A stretch of DNA of 64,000 bases, taken from contig VDFB02321297.1 in NCBI GenBank assembly GCA_007258455.2, forward strand, positions 38,573-102,572. The letters run 5' to 3'. Shown here in pieces: positions 22,085 to 32,300 of this stretch. Under the pieces are notes generated by a model, which was not told the DNA's origin, did not search any database, and worked only from the letters and a program-made list of their open reading frames with translations. This stretch comes from Sequoia sempervirens. Taxonomy: Eukaryota; Streptophyta; Pinopsida; Cupressales; Cupressaceae. Every line of letters begins with the position of its first letter. Positions within the stretch are counted from its first letter, which is position 1. Position numbers and translations under genes: made by a program.

Positions 22085-22400
22085 GGGTGGGAGAGACCTA
22101 GAAAGGGTTGAGAGAGAATAGTGTAAGTATTGGTTAAGAGGGAAGGAGACAAAGAGGGACTGAAAGGTAAAACCTCGACTATCCATCATTGATCATAAAT
22201 TGTAAACTTTAAGACTTATCAAAGCAGGGTAGTGAGAGGAAAATAACAATCAATGAAGTTGGTGTTTTTGTCAATACATCACCATTTGGCGAGCGCAAAT
22301 TTTGGAGAGTTCCAAATTTGGTGCTCGCCAAATGTTGCATTGCATTTGGCAAGTGCTAAATTTGGCGCTCTCCAAATTTGGTGCTCGCCAAATTAGCTAA
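22085..22400 (-). repeat. Sequence A, inverted right copy
   Basis: The reverse complement matches 13797-14100 over the Tyr-poor unique part (TACCTTTCAGTCCCTC, GATGATGGATAG) and ends in CCAAATTTGG-type palindromic units. More diverged than the left copies. Confidence 0.8.
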
Positions 22401-23782
22401 GTTAGGAAGTACCAACCCAAAGGGTTGGATGACCATTTGATACCATGAACGTGATTTTCTCAAGAGGGTACCAAATTTTCACATATTTTTGGTCGTGCTA
22501 ACTGCCACGTTTGCATTTCTTTCAATGAAAGTTTATAAAAAAACTGCGATGACATTAGGCTCTCTCTTAGCTATCTAAATATATAATTTTTTTATGTTTT
22601 GATTATGTTAAGGTTTTCATCCATAACTTCTCTTGTTATTGCCTTCGCTTTTGTCAAAAACCAACATGTGTAGTTTTAAGATATATTTTTACTCATTCAT
22701 TGAATCTTCAAACAAATTACATTTTTTTAAACTAGGCTTCATTCTACACATGATGAAAAAAATTGATTTTCGATTAGTTTTCAAAAAAATTAGGGGGAGC
22801 ACGCTCAAATTTTAACTTTTCAGGATGTGTCCACTTTGAAAATTCATAAAATATTATATATCATTAAAAAAATCAGCCGAAATAATGGGGATAAACTACA
22901 TGGTGTTTGCTAATTTCTCACCATTTGGATTTTTGAAATTCTAAAAAAAAAGGTAATGAAAAAGGGGGGGCCCTCAGACGCTGTGCTATTTTTTTGATAA
23001 AAACATGACCTGTTTTCCCCTACCTTTTTGAAACCCTTAATCTTCATTACTTTCAAAAAATTTAGTAGCTTAGAAACTAGACTTGGAGCACTTCAACTCT
23101 TGTTCTTTTTTAATCTTCAAATTTTGAGCATAACTATCTTCATTTTCTAATGCACATTAGACTTTGCTAATTTCAAAAAGAAAGTGGCATCTTAAGAGCC
23201 ATTTTTGTGTCATAGCTTGGTGCACTTACCCAAGTGAAAGAATTTTATTCTTAACAATTTCCTAGAAATGGAATTAGAGTGTGTTTGGAATTGATTATTC
23301 AGAAAGGGAAGTATCTAGTTTTAAAACAGCTATGTTAGAACTTGTTTTAGTTTCTTTTTTATGTTTTTTTGGTAACCAGATATAGTTGTATGGGAAGTAC
23401 TGAAAGTTGAGAATTAGATAAATGTGGGTGCAATGTAGGTACTTGATAGCTTGTTTCAAGCATTCTTTTTTCCCTATTGCTATGAGCTTTTACAATTATT
23501 GGCATATAATTGCAAGGACTTGATTGACATAGGCAATTAATATCTTCAACTAGGAAAATTTCATAGTGTATGTGATTTGTATTTATTTCAAATTTAATTA
23601 TGTTATATGTGTTGTTTGAATTTATTTCCAAGAAATAGGTTTCTTGGATTTTTTTAGTAATTGAAGACCAAAGCTAAATCTTAACACTAAGTATTGTGGC
23701 TATACATTGGAAACATAACACACCACCTTCAATTTTTCCTTTCTAGTAAAGCATTATCATCTTCATGATATATCCTTGATAG
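22401..23782. other. AT-rich intergenic stretch, nothing recognised
   Basis: No supported gene, RNA or repeat. Short ORFs (22633-22815 on +, 23631-23359 on -) look random. A run of seven G followed by CCC occurs near 22966. Confidence 0.4.
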
Positions 23783-24370
23783 TTTGTAATGCATAAAATT
23801 ATTCTTACAAGATTATCTTTTAAATAATCTCTCAAAAAAATATGTGCACTAGTATTACCACTTTTTATCCCATTGAAAAATGACTATACAATGTGTAACA
23901 ACCTAATCTATTTATTTAAATGTCAGGTTGAGTAGGTTCTTGAGAGTGAGGGGACCGAAATTGAAGAGAATTTAGAGGATTTGTAATGCATAAAATTATT
24001 CTTACAAGATTATCTTTTAAATAATCTCTCAAAAAATATGTGCACTAGTATTACCACTTTTTATCCCATTGAAAAATGACTATACAATGTGTAACAACCT
24101 AATCTATTTATTTAAATGTCAGGTTGAGTAGGTTCTTAAGAGTGAGGGGACCGAAATTGAAGAGAATTTAGCGGATTTGTAATTCATAAAATTATTCTTA
24201 CAAGATTATCTTTTAAATAATCTCTCAAAAAAATATGTGCACTAGTATTACCACTTTTTATCCCATTGAAAAATGACTATACAATGTGTAACAATCTAAT
24301 CTATTTATTTAAATGTCAGGTTGAGTAGGTTCTTGAGAGTGTGGGAACTGAAATTGAAGAGAATTTGGAG
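23783..24370 (+). repeat. 197-bp unit repeated three times
   Basis: Units start at 23783, 23980 and 24176 (TTTGTAATGCATAAAATTATTC) and are about 95 per cent alike by eye. Each unit consists of about 135 bp of host flank ending in the target-site sequence CTAATCTATTTATTT, then about 62 bp of the 5' end of the retroposon that continues after the third copy. Confidence 0.9.
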
Positions 24371-25616
24371 GGGTGGTCTGATGGGTACAATACTAACCTT
24401 GACTATACACCCTCGTCTGGTGGGAAGAAACCCTCTACTTCTAAATCCAAACCTTCCCTCCCGTGAGTTAAGCACAAACTAAAGGAGGTCTGTGAGGAGG
24501 TTGCAGAGGAGGGGCTTTGTTGTGGTCAGAAGGCTAAGAGTAGGGGTTTGGGTTCTAAGGATATGGGGGATAAGCTTCCAGAGGTGGTTGAGGATATTCT
24601 GGATGGTGCGGCAACGATTTTTGGAAATTTGAACCCGGTTCATGATGGTGACAGTGGGACCCCTCGTGCTAGTAAGGTGAATAGTGTTGTTAATATGGAT
24701 GAGTTTGCTCATGAGCCAGCTTCCTTGGATAGGGGTAATTCCACGTTTATTCCTAATGTCTGTCAGGATGAGGATCCTCCTACTGGTTCACCTCAGGGTA
24801 GAGGTTTGTTTTTCGGGGCCATGGACTTTTCGCAAGCATCAGGTATGATGAAAGAAGGGGTGAAAATTTACTTTAATCTAGTAATGTGGTTGGTTCATGA
24901 GATGTAGGATATCCACAATAAGCACGACACTATCATCCAGTGCAATATTTCCATGCTCCGTAGTATCAAGGAAAAGGACTCCATCTTTGGTTTGGCTAAA
25001 TCGATGAATTCTAGTATCGGCTGTGTGATGGATGAGTTGGATAACTTGAAAAAAGGCTATGGCCTGAGGCTGGCATTGTTGGAAAAGAATTATAGGCAGA
25101 TGCGTAAGGACTTGGACACGCTCATTAATCTTAGCAAGGAAAAGTTGGAAGCCTCGGCTGAAGGTCTAGTTTTTCTCAATGAGAAGGCAAAAGAATGGAT
25201 GGGAAGAGGTCTTTTTGGTGATCAGATGACTAAGGAGAGGGGGAGAGTGTTGACAAGAACATGTAGACCATGGATTTGGGTGTTGGGCCGAGTGTGTTTA
25301 CTCGGAGTAAAACTAAGAAATGCAAAACGATCCCTAGGCAGGATGTGGATGACATCATGGAAATGCATGATAGGCTGGCATCGAAGGACCTAGAAGCGAT
25401 GAGGATGCTCAAAGAACTTATCTAATGGCCATTTGTTTTACTTTTTTGTCTTTGTTTTATGCTACTGGTTTTTGCTGATGGGTCACTGATGTCTTTGTAA
25501 TCAACTTGTTTTGTTTTCTTGGGTGGGAAGCCCATTGTTTTATTTTTGTTGCCACTATTCCTTTTTGTATAGGGTTTCAGGAACCCTTCAAAACCTGTTT
25601 ATTGTTAATAAAAAAC
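24311..25616 (+). mobile_element. Retroposed element with coiled-coil ORF
   Basis: The insertion is flanked by a direct repeat CTAATCTATTTATTT (24296-24310 and 25617-25631; the first two tandem copies support up to 17 bp). It ends in TTAATAAAAA, the signature of target-primed retroposition of an RNA. It holds one ORF and a U-rich 3' untranslated region but no reverse transcriptase, so it is either a processed copy of an mRNA or a non-autonomous LINE-like element carrying only an ORF1-type protein. Confidence 0.7.
24362..25425 (+). pseudogene. Coiled-coil protein of retroposed element
   Basis: One frame runs from the element 5' end (EGWSDGYNTNLDYTPSSGGK) through 24548-24907 and 24953-25250. 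It is interrupted by stops near 24463 and at 24905, then shifts by one base near 25250 into a frame ending VDDIMEMHDRL..MRMLKELI and TAA (25423-25425). The N-terminal half is acidic and Ser/Gly/Pro-rich. The C-terminal half is strongly helical (DELDNLKKGYG, LALLEKNYRQMRKDLDTLI) and likely a coiled coil. I do not recognise the family; it resembles an ORF1-like or nucleic-acid-associated protein only in general layout. The 3' untranslated part (25426-25616) is U-rich. Confidence 0.55.
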
Positions 25617-25631
25617 CTAATCTATTTATTT

Positions 25632-27649
25632 GAAAAATACCACTAATTTTTTCTTCCAAGATAACAAACGTTTATTTATTCATTTATATACTTAGGTAAT
25701 TTTATCCAGACGATATAGGTATTCATCCTAATTCAAAAAAAGCATCCAACCTTACAGGTTAGGAATCTGTTCATGCAGAACATGAATTCATCTATCCATT
25801 CGGGATAGGCATCCACCAAAATAAGTAGGAATCTATCATAAAAGATAGGTATACACTTTGACGATCATTGCATTTACAACACCAGTGATCTAACACTAGG
25901 TATTACAAAAATATCATTTATGAGAGACCATCATAGATAAAACTAAATAACCAATGCCTTCATTCAACTGATAATGATAGAAATTATTTAGAATGAAATA
26001 AAACACAACGGAATTTATGATTTTTCTGCCTATAGATTCTAATCAAAATAATATATACTTGTTGAAACTATACTCAACGATTTGCCTCAAAATTATGCAC
26101 TAATTGAGTCATGTTGTCCTATATTTCAGCCTTAAACATTTGGCTTTATGGATACCTTTATGCATGATTACACACAAGTAGTGGATAGTCACTCTTATGG
26201 ATGTGAAAGGCACAAATGAAGGATAAATTGCAATTATGATCAAGTTTGCATATACCTCTCCTTAGCTTTGATAAGGGAGCTCAAAGTATTACTCATACAA
26301 TGAAAGTATATTCCTATATTTATATGTCTCCTCTATCCAATCCACATTCCATCATAAATATAGGCACAACAAAGACCCACAATCATTTTACATATTTACA
26401 ACCACTATGACCATTTGTGGGGTCATAGGAAATCAAAATAGGTCATAGGTTTAAAAGTATAGATATATGTTAGTGCTACATATATAGGTGTAATGTTTTG
26501 CAAAGACAACTTTAGCATCAATTTTTTAAAATAAAATAATAGTAGAAAACAACCACAAATAACATTAAATGATCATTCTAATCTAGATGGCTTAATTTAC
26601 AATTTATGTACTTATGGATAGGTATCGTGAAACAATGATAGTGTACTATTATTTTCATTGTGGAGTGATCTCGACCCAATACTATTTCAATCTAGGTTTA
26701 GATAAAAGTCTCTAGTTTAATACTCAAAATATCTTAAGAGAATAGCCATTGACTCGCTAGTTTAGTCAAGCTCTATGGCATTTGACAATTGCTAAAATAT
26801 ATATAAAGATGGCAGAAAACTGTGTCTAAAAATTTCTATCTTTGCATGCAATGTTAATTAGGGCTTGATTTGTCTTTGGGAACAACATACTTGAACAAAT
26901 TCAAGGATGTTTAGGAACAACTTAATGACATTATGAATGAAGTGAATGAAACATTGATAAGTGCGATATTGAAAAGAAGTTATTCATAATCTTCTTAGAA
27001 GGAATCAACAAAATCCACTTACCTGAATTTCCTTACATGAAGTTAACATTATTTCAATTTCCCATTGGATAAGTCAAAAGGTGATGAAAAAACCAAGAAA
27101 CATAGAAATAAAAGTATGTTTAAGACTCAAGTCATGCATTGGTTGGTTGGTAATCCTAAACTAGAAAATAAAAGCTAGGATGGTTGGGAAACACCAAAAG
27201 GATGTGCAACAAAGATAGAGGAAACAACCAACAGGTCGGTTCTCATGGTTATGGAGTACCACAACCAAACACATTTCTCTTTCTTGGCCAATCCATTGGG
27301 AAAAAACACATTTGGGTGGCCTGTGAGTGTGGACAATCAAGCCACATATTAAAGATTTATGAAATAATATCCACATGTATTCCTTTGATTATGAACTATA
27401 AATACTTCATTGTAAGATTATAAGGATGTTTCCTAACTATTCAATTTAATCTAATTGTATTGGTAGTTGTAGTCCTATAAAGATGCCCCCTAGCCATTCC
27501 ATTTACTCTCTAATTGTTCTCATACGTATAACATGATAAGCACACCACCTACCCATTTCCATTTAGTGTGTACTCATAATAATAGTGTTTTCTAATGTAG
27601 CATAAGATCATGCATTTTAAAGATGAAAAGAATAAATTTCCCCATAATT
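25632..27649. other. AT-rich intergenic stretch
   Basis: No supported gene. Around 25680-25860 a GATAGG.ATTCATC / TAGGAATCT motif recurs loosely. At 27184-27423 a short frame contains ACECGQSSHILKIYE, which could be a degraded gag zinc knuckle; too weak to call. Confidence 0.35.
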
Positions 27650-27895
27650 TACGGGTTCTAGGAAAATTCACCACTAACAATTCACCATCAAAAAATTTAC
27701 TGTCAACAATTCACCATCTAACAATTCATTACCATGAAAAATTCATCTCGTGGAAAATTCACCGCCAACAATTCATCACCAAAAATGTTTATGTGATGAA
27801 TTATCCAAGGCGATGAATTGTTGGCAGCGAATTTTCCATGAGATGAATTTGTCATGGAGGTGAATTGTTGGCGATGAATTTTCCTGAAGCCAATT
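27650..27895. repeat. Long imperfect hairpin (fold-back)
   Basis: The left arm (about 27655-27785) and right arm (about 27795-27895) are imperfect reverse complements, with AGGAAAATTCACC at one end and AATTTTCCT at the other. Both arms are built of AACAATTCACC / GGTGAATTGTTGG units, with TCATCTCRTGGAAAATTC and its complement in the middle. Probably a MITE or fold-back element; target duplication not resolved. Confidence 0.65.
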
Positions 27896-28155
27896 TATCA
27901 GACACCCTATACAAAAAATAATATCCAATAAATATCACTTCACACAGACCCATATCTTCAGTGATTCACTTCAAGTTATTTTAGATAGGATTGAATTTGT
28001 AAGGTTTTCTATTAAGTCAGCCCAAGATACAATGAAAGATTAGGAAAGCATGATAGAAAAAATATGCTAGAATAAATTTTATTCTATATAGTAAATAAGA
28101 GTTTGTGTTTAAAATATTTAAACTTAAATTACATTTTATAAAAGCAGGAGCGAAA

Positions 28156-29364
28156 ATGCGAAATAGCGCAGGGGAGGCGAATCTGAAGGATGGTAAGCCT
28201 GCTACCGAAGGTGGTCATCTGAAGAAAATTGTGGAAGACGAGTGCAGAAAGCAATGTTTTCCTTCACACCATAAGTCCTTCACTACCATCGACCTGTCGG
28301 AGGTTGTTGTGGAGGATTCTGCCGCACTTGAAGACCTAGCAATAATCCCTAGGGTTATTGGCCCAAGACAAGATCGAAAGTCCCTGAGATCCTGGATTGC
28401 GGAGAATTGGAAGGCTGTTGAATTTGTCAAATTTTTGCCAAAGGGTTTTTTTGTGTCTATTTTCCAGTCCTTGGAGGCACGGGAGGAAGTGCTAGAGGGT
28501 TGCCTTTGGAAATTTCATGATTCTCCACTCTATATTCAGAAATGGATCCCGAACTTTGATGCAGCCAACCACGACCCCTACGACAAACCAGTCTGGTTAA
28601 GATTGTACAACCTTCCTTTGGAATACTGGTCTGAGGAGTGTTTGGTTAAAATTGGGAGATCCCTTGGTACCCTGGCAAATGCGGATGTAAAATTTTTTAA
28701 TGGCGACTCCTACATATACACAAGAATAATGATAGCCACTGTTCAGAAAATCCTGAATGAAATTATGCTTTGCATTAGGGGTGCGCATTGGTTACAATCT
28801 GTGGAGGTCGAGGAGGAAAGACATTTCTATTTGAGATGCAAGAGTAGGAAACATTTAGAAGAAGCGTGCCCTCGGAAGGCCAGAGTTAAGAAGATTTGGA
28901 GACCAAAGCCGGCTAGTCCCGTGGCTTCCCCTCCTCCTCCAGAACCTAAAAAAATGGCAATAATTCCTCTCATGAACTCCCAGAAGTTGGAAGACTGTCG
29001 GGATCAAAACTTGGCTACAAAGTGGGCAATCGACGGTGGGCTAGCGTGTGTGGTTGGTGCGGTCAAACTCGGGGTGGATTCGGTTGGCAATGCTCTTACC
29101 GAAGCAACTGGAGTTGAATTGGACCAGGACTCTACGGATCCTCTTGAGGGGGACGATTCGGCCCTGGAAGTGGACGAATTGGACATAACTGAACCACGGT
29201 TCATCTGTCAATCGGCGGCAAAGCTGCTTGAAAAGACAAAAAAGAACAGGGGGCGTAAATCCAAAAAACAAAAGTGTGAGGAGGTGGCGAAGGAGTTGGG
29301 CCTGCTGAGCGTTGCAAACTTCTTTACATCCAAGGGAGCCAATGCCTCCCTTGGACAGCCATGA
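28156..29364 (+). CDS. LINE ORF1, DUF4283-type RNA-binding protein with degenerate CCHC
   Basis: An uninterrupted 402-codon frame. I chose the ATG at 28156 because the upstream codons are AT-rich flank. Residues about 75-210 match the DUF4283 domain typical of plant LINE ORF1 (SWIAENWKAVEFVKFLPKGF, then KPVWLRLYNLPLEYWSEECL and IGRSLGTLANAD). It is followed by a zinc knuckle YLRCKSRKHLEEAC with C-x2-C-x4-H-x4-C spacing. Its first Cys is Tyr (TAT at 28828), a likely inactivating G-to-A change. After this come a Pro-rich linker (PKPASPVASPPPPEPKK), an acidic segment and a Lys-rich tail. Known role in the family: binding element RNA and forming the RNP. Its TGA overlaps the ORF2 ATG (ATGA at 29361-29364), suggesting coupled translation. 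Confidence 0.85.
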   Translation: MRNSAGEANLKDGKPATEGGHLKKIVEDECRKQCFPSHHKSFTTIDLSEVVVEDSAALEDLAIIPRVIGPRQDRKSLRSWIAENWKAVEFVKFLPKGFFVSIFQSLEAREEVLEGCLWKFHDSPLYIQKWIPNFDAANHDPYDKPVWLRLYNLPLEYWSEECLVKIGRSLGTLANADVKFFNGDSYIYTRIMIATVQKILNEIMLCIRGAHWLQSVEVEEERHFYLRCKSRKHLEEACPRKARVKKIWRPKPASPVASPPPPEPKKMAIIPLMNSQKLEDCRDQNLATKWAIDGGLACVVGAVKLGVDSVGNALTEATGVELDQDSTDPLEGDDSALEVDELDITEPRFICQSAAKLLEKTKKNRGRKSKKQKCEEVAKELGLLSVANFFTSKGANASLGQP

Positions 29365-32300
29365 AACTAGTAACTTGGAATGTCAGGGGCCTAACGGCCC
29401 CTGACAAACGACTCTTGATTAAGCGTCATCTAGAACGAATTAAGGCGGATTTTATCCTACTCCAAGAAACAAAAATCAGCGCTCTAGAAGGAAAGAAGTT
29501 TTTAAATTACTGCAAAAGTTGGAATGGTATCTTCTCTGATGCTTCTAGCTCAGCCGGGGGATTGGGGATTCTGTGGTCGGCCAACTTGGCAGACTTTCAA
29601 ATATTGGATTGTAAGGAAAACTGGATTTCTGGTCTGGTGAAATGCCATATTGGCAAGGGGATCTTCCCTTTAGTAAATGTTTATGGCCCGTCTCGAAGAG
29701 AAGAAAAACTAGCTGTGTGGAAGGATATTTTATGTTCGGTAGGCTCACTCCAAAAGGATTTGTTGGTGGTTGGTGGCGACTTTAACGCAATTTTGAGCCT
29801 TGAGGAAAAGAGTGGGGGCTCTCAGAAGATCAGCAAAACAATGACTAACTTTAAGGACTTCGTGGAATCACTTTCGACAATCGATTGTACTCCTAGGGAT
29901 GGCCTCTACACATGGACAAACTGCAGATCTAGCTTCACAAATATTGCCGAACGCCTGGACCGGTTCCTCTTGGGTTTTGGGTGGTATAGCGATACCTATA
30001 ATTGCACGACAAATATTCTTCCAATATCCATCTCCGACCATTTCCCAGTTTTTCTGTCAATCAACATGAATGAAAGACCACCAAACAGCTATTTCAAGTT
30101 TGAAACGATGTGGTGGAGGGATCTGAATCTGGTGGGGCTCCTAGAGGCTTGGTGGCAGGATATGAAGCGTACTAGCAGGACTCCAAGCTTCAAATTGGTT
30201 AAAAAACTGGGACACATAAAGAATAGGACTCGAATTTGGAATAAAACTTGTTTTGGCGATATCTTTGCTGAGAAGCTGAAAGTGGAAAAAGATCTAGATG
30301 CCTTGAATGAGTTAGTAATTAATAAAGGAATGACTGCAGTCAAATTTTCCAAGGAAAAAGAGCTGAATGCTTGGCATGCTGAGCTGTTAGCCAGGGAAGA
30401 ACAATATTGGAAGGATAAGTCGCGTGAGTCTTAACTATGGGCTGGTGACTTGAATACTGGTTTCTTTCATGCTACCTCAAGGGCTAAGTGGTCCAAAAAT
30501 CGTATAGCCTCTTTGAAAACCTTGGATGGGAGCACTATAGATGATCGGGATGGATTAGAGTTGGAGGCTGTCAAGTACTTCTCGATGTTACTTAACAAGG
30601 GGCACAACAATCAGAATCAAAAAGACTCGTTGTTGGATTGTATTCCACAATTACTAGGAGAAGCGGAAAATAGAATGTTATTAGAACCCTTCACTATTGA
30701 GGAAGTAAAGAGGGCTATGTTTGGGTTGGGTCCAGACAAATCTCCGGGTCCGGATGGTATCCCTGCTTTGTTTTATCAAAAATGCTAGAGATTTTTGGCT
30801 CACGAAATTTGGGAGTTTGTTGAAGACTTTAGAATAAAAAAACACTTCGTGAGAGACATTAATAACACAGTGATCGCACTCATCCCGAAGAAACAAGATT
30901 GCATTTCCTTCACAGATTTCAGGCCTATCTCTCTATGTAATGCCTTATATAAGATTTTATCTAAAGCGCTCTCAAACAGATTGAAGCTTGTGTTGGGTCA
31001 AATCATATCCAACGAGCAAAATGGATTTTCTCTGGGAAGAGAAATAATCGATAGTATCATCATCACAGTGGAAACTATCCATTCCATTTCCAAAGATAAC
31101 ATTCAGGGTATGATGTTGAAGTTGGACGTTAGTAAAGCATATGATAGGGTGGACTGGTGCTTCCTGATTGCAGTAATGCGGCGTTTTGGCTTCTCGGAAG
31201 ATTGGCTACAAATAATAACTCAATGCATTTCGACCCCCAGGTACTCAGTTTCTGTTAATGGCTCTTTGTGTGGTTTTTTTGGTGCTTCTAACAGGTTAAG
31301 GCAAGGTGACCCTATTTCGCCTTTCCTTTTTGTTATCATGACGGAGGCAGTGAGTAGGTTGTTTGTGAAACTTAGACAAGCCAAGCTTTGGAAAGGAATT
31401 ATGGTCGCCCCGGACATCGAGCCTGTAACCCACGTTCTATTTGCAGACGATATTCAATTATTTGGTGAAGCTACTTTGACTGAAGCAGCATTAATTAAAG
31501 AGGCATTAGGAAAATATACAAAAGCCTCGAGTCAGGAATTGAATAAAGAAAAATCAGAGATAATATTCTTCAATACTAAGAGAGCGACTCAAAAGAAAAT
31601 TGTTGTGCTTCTGGAATTCAAGGTCTCATGTTTGCCGGTGAAACACCTCGGGGTTCCTCTCTTCACTGGCCCTTGCAGATCGAAATTATGGCAGGAATTG
31701 CTAGATCAATGTCGAAAGAAGGCCGAGGCTTGGAAGTTGAAGTGGCTCTCTCTTGTTGGAAGAATACAAATGATAAAGTCTGTCTTATTTGCTATGCCCA
31801 TTTATGCTATGTCTTGTTTCAAGCTTCCTAATAAGGTCATCTACTGCCTGTAAAGCTTTCTTAAACGCTTCCTTTAGGAGGGAGCTAAAGAGGAAAAACA
31901 TATCCCATTGCTCAGTTGGGATACGGCCTGCTTGCAGAAAGAGGATGGTGGTGCGGGCCTAAGAAAATTGGAACTGGTAAACCGGGCCTTAGGTGCAAAG
32001 TTGTGCTGGAGGATGGCTAAAGAACCTAACTGCTTGTGGTGTCGCATCCTTCAGAAAAAATACCTAGATGATGGTGATCCAAATCGGATTCTCACCTTGG
32101 TAGATTCCAACGGAGGTTCCACAATTTGGAGGTTTATCTGGGATAGCCGACCGCTAATAACTAAACATTTAACATGGAAAATTGGGAGCAGTTTGAAAGC
32201 AAATTTCTAGCGGGACTCTTGGAACGGAAATATTCCATTAGTCGAGGAGGTGGGAAACGGTGACTAGGTCTGATCATTGATTGAATTGCATGGATGGCGG

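Larger units (their letters stand above)
13797..22400. repeat. Composite inverted-repeat satellite, two back-to-back units
   Basis: Unit 1 (13797 to about 15586) and unit 2 (about 15586-22400) are each bounded by inverted copies of one sequence (A). A is rich in CCAAATTTGG palindromes followed by AAACTAACTTT and TTTGTCTCTCTCTCCACCAC. Inside, both units go A, CT-rich, TTGAGGG-type, a shared TACTCTCTMTCT...TTACCTCTCTAGA junction (14993 and 16693), then GA-rich. Unit 2 then adds a 2.2-kb CCCTCAA/CCCTTAA block and another GA-rich block before the inverted A. The copies of A at 13.8 and 15.6 kb are direct; those at 15.46 and 22.1 kb are inverted. There is no coding potential; the long Ser/Leu/Pro ORFs are translations of the repeats. 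Confidence 0.85.

Noticed and set aside
21328..22189. Overlapping minus-strand ORFs of 166-242 codons
   Set aside because: Same cause: low-complexity GA-rich DNA open in several frames.
23783..24370. CRISPR-like array
   Set aside because: Units are 197-bp contiguous tandem repeats without spacers, in a plant-like context; explained by duplication of an insertion junction.
27184..27423. Possible gag zinc knuckle (ACECGQSSHILKIYE)
   Set aside because: Spacing does not fit C-x2-C-x4-H-x4-C and no neighbouring gag sequence supports it.
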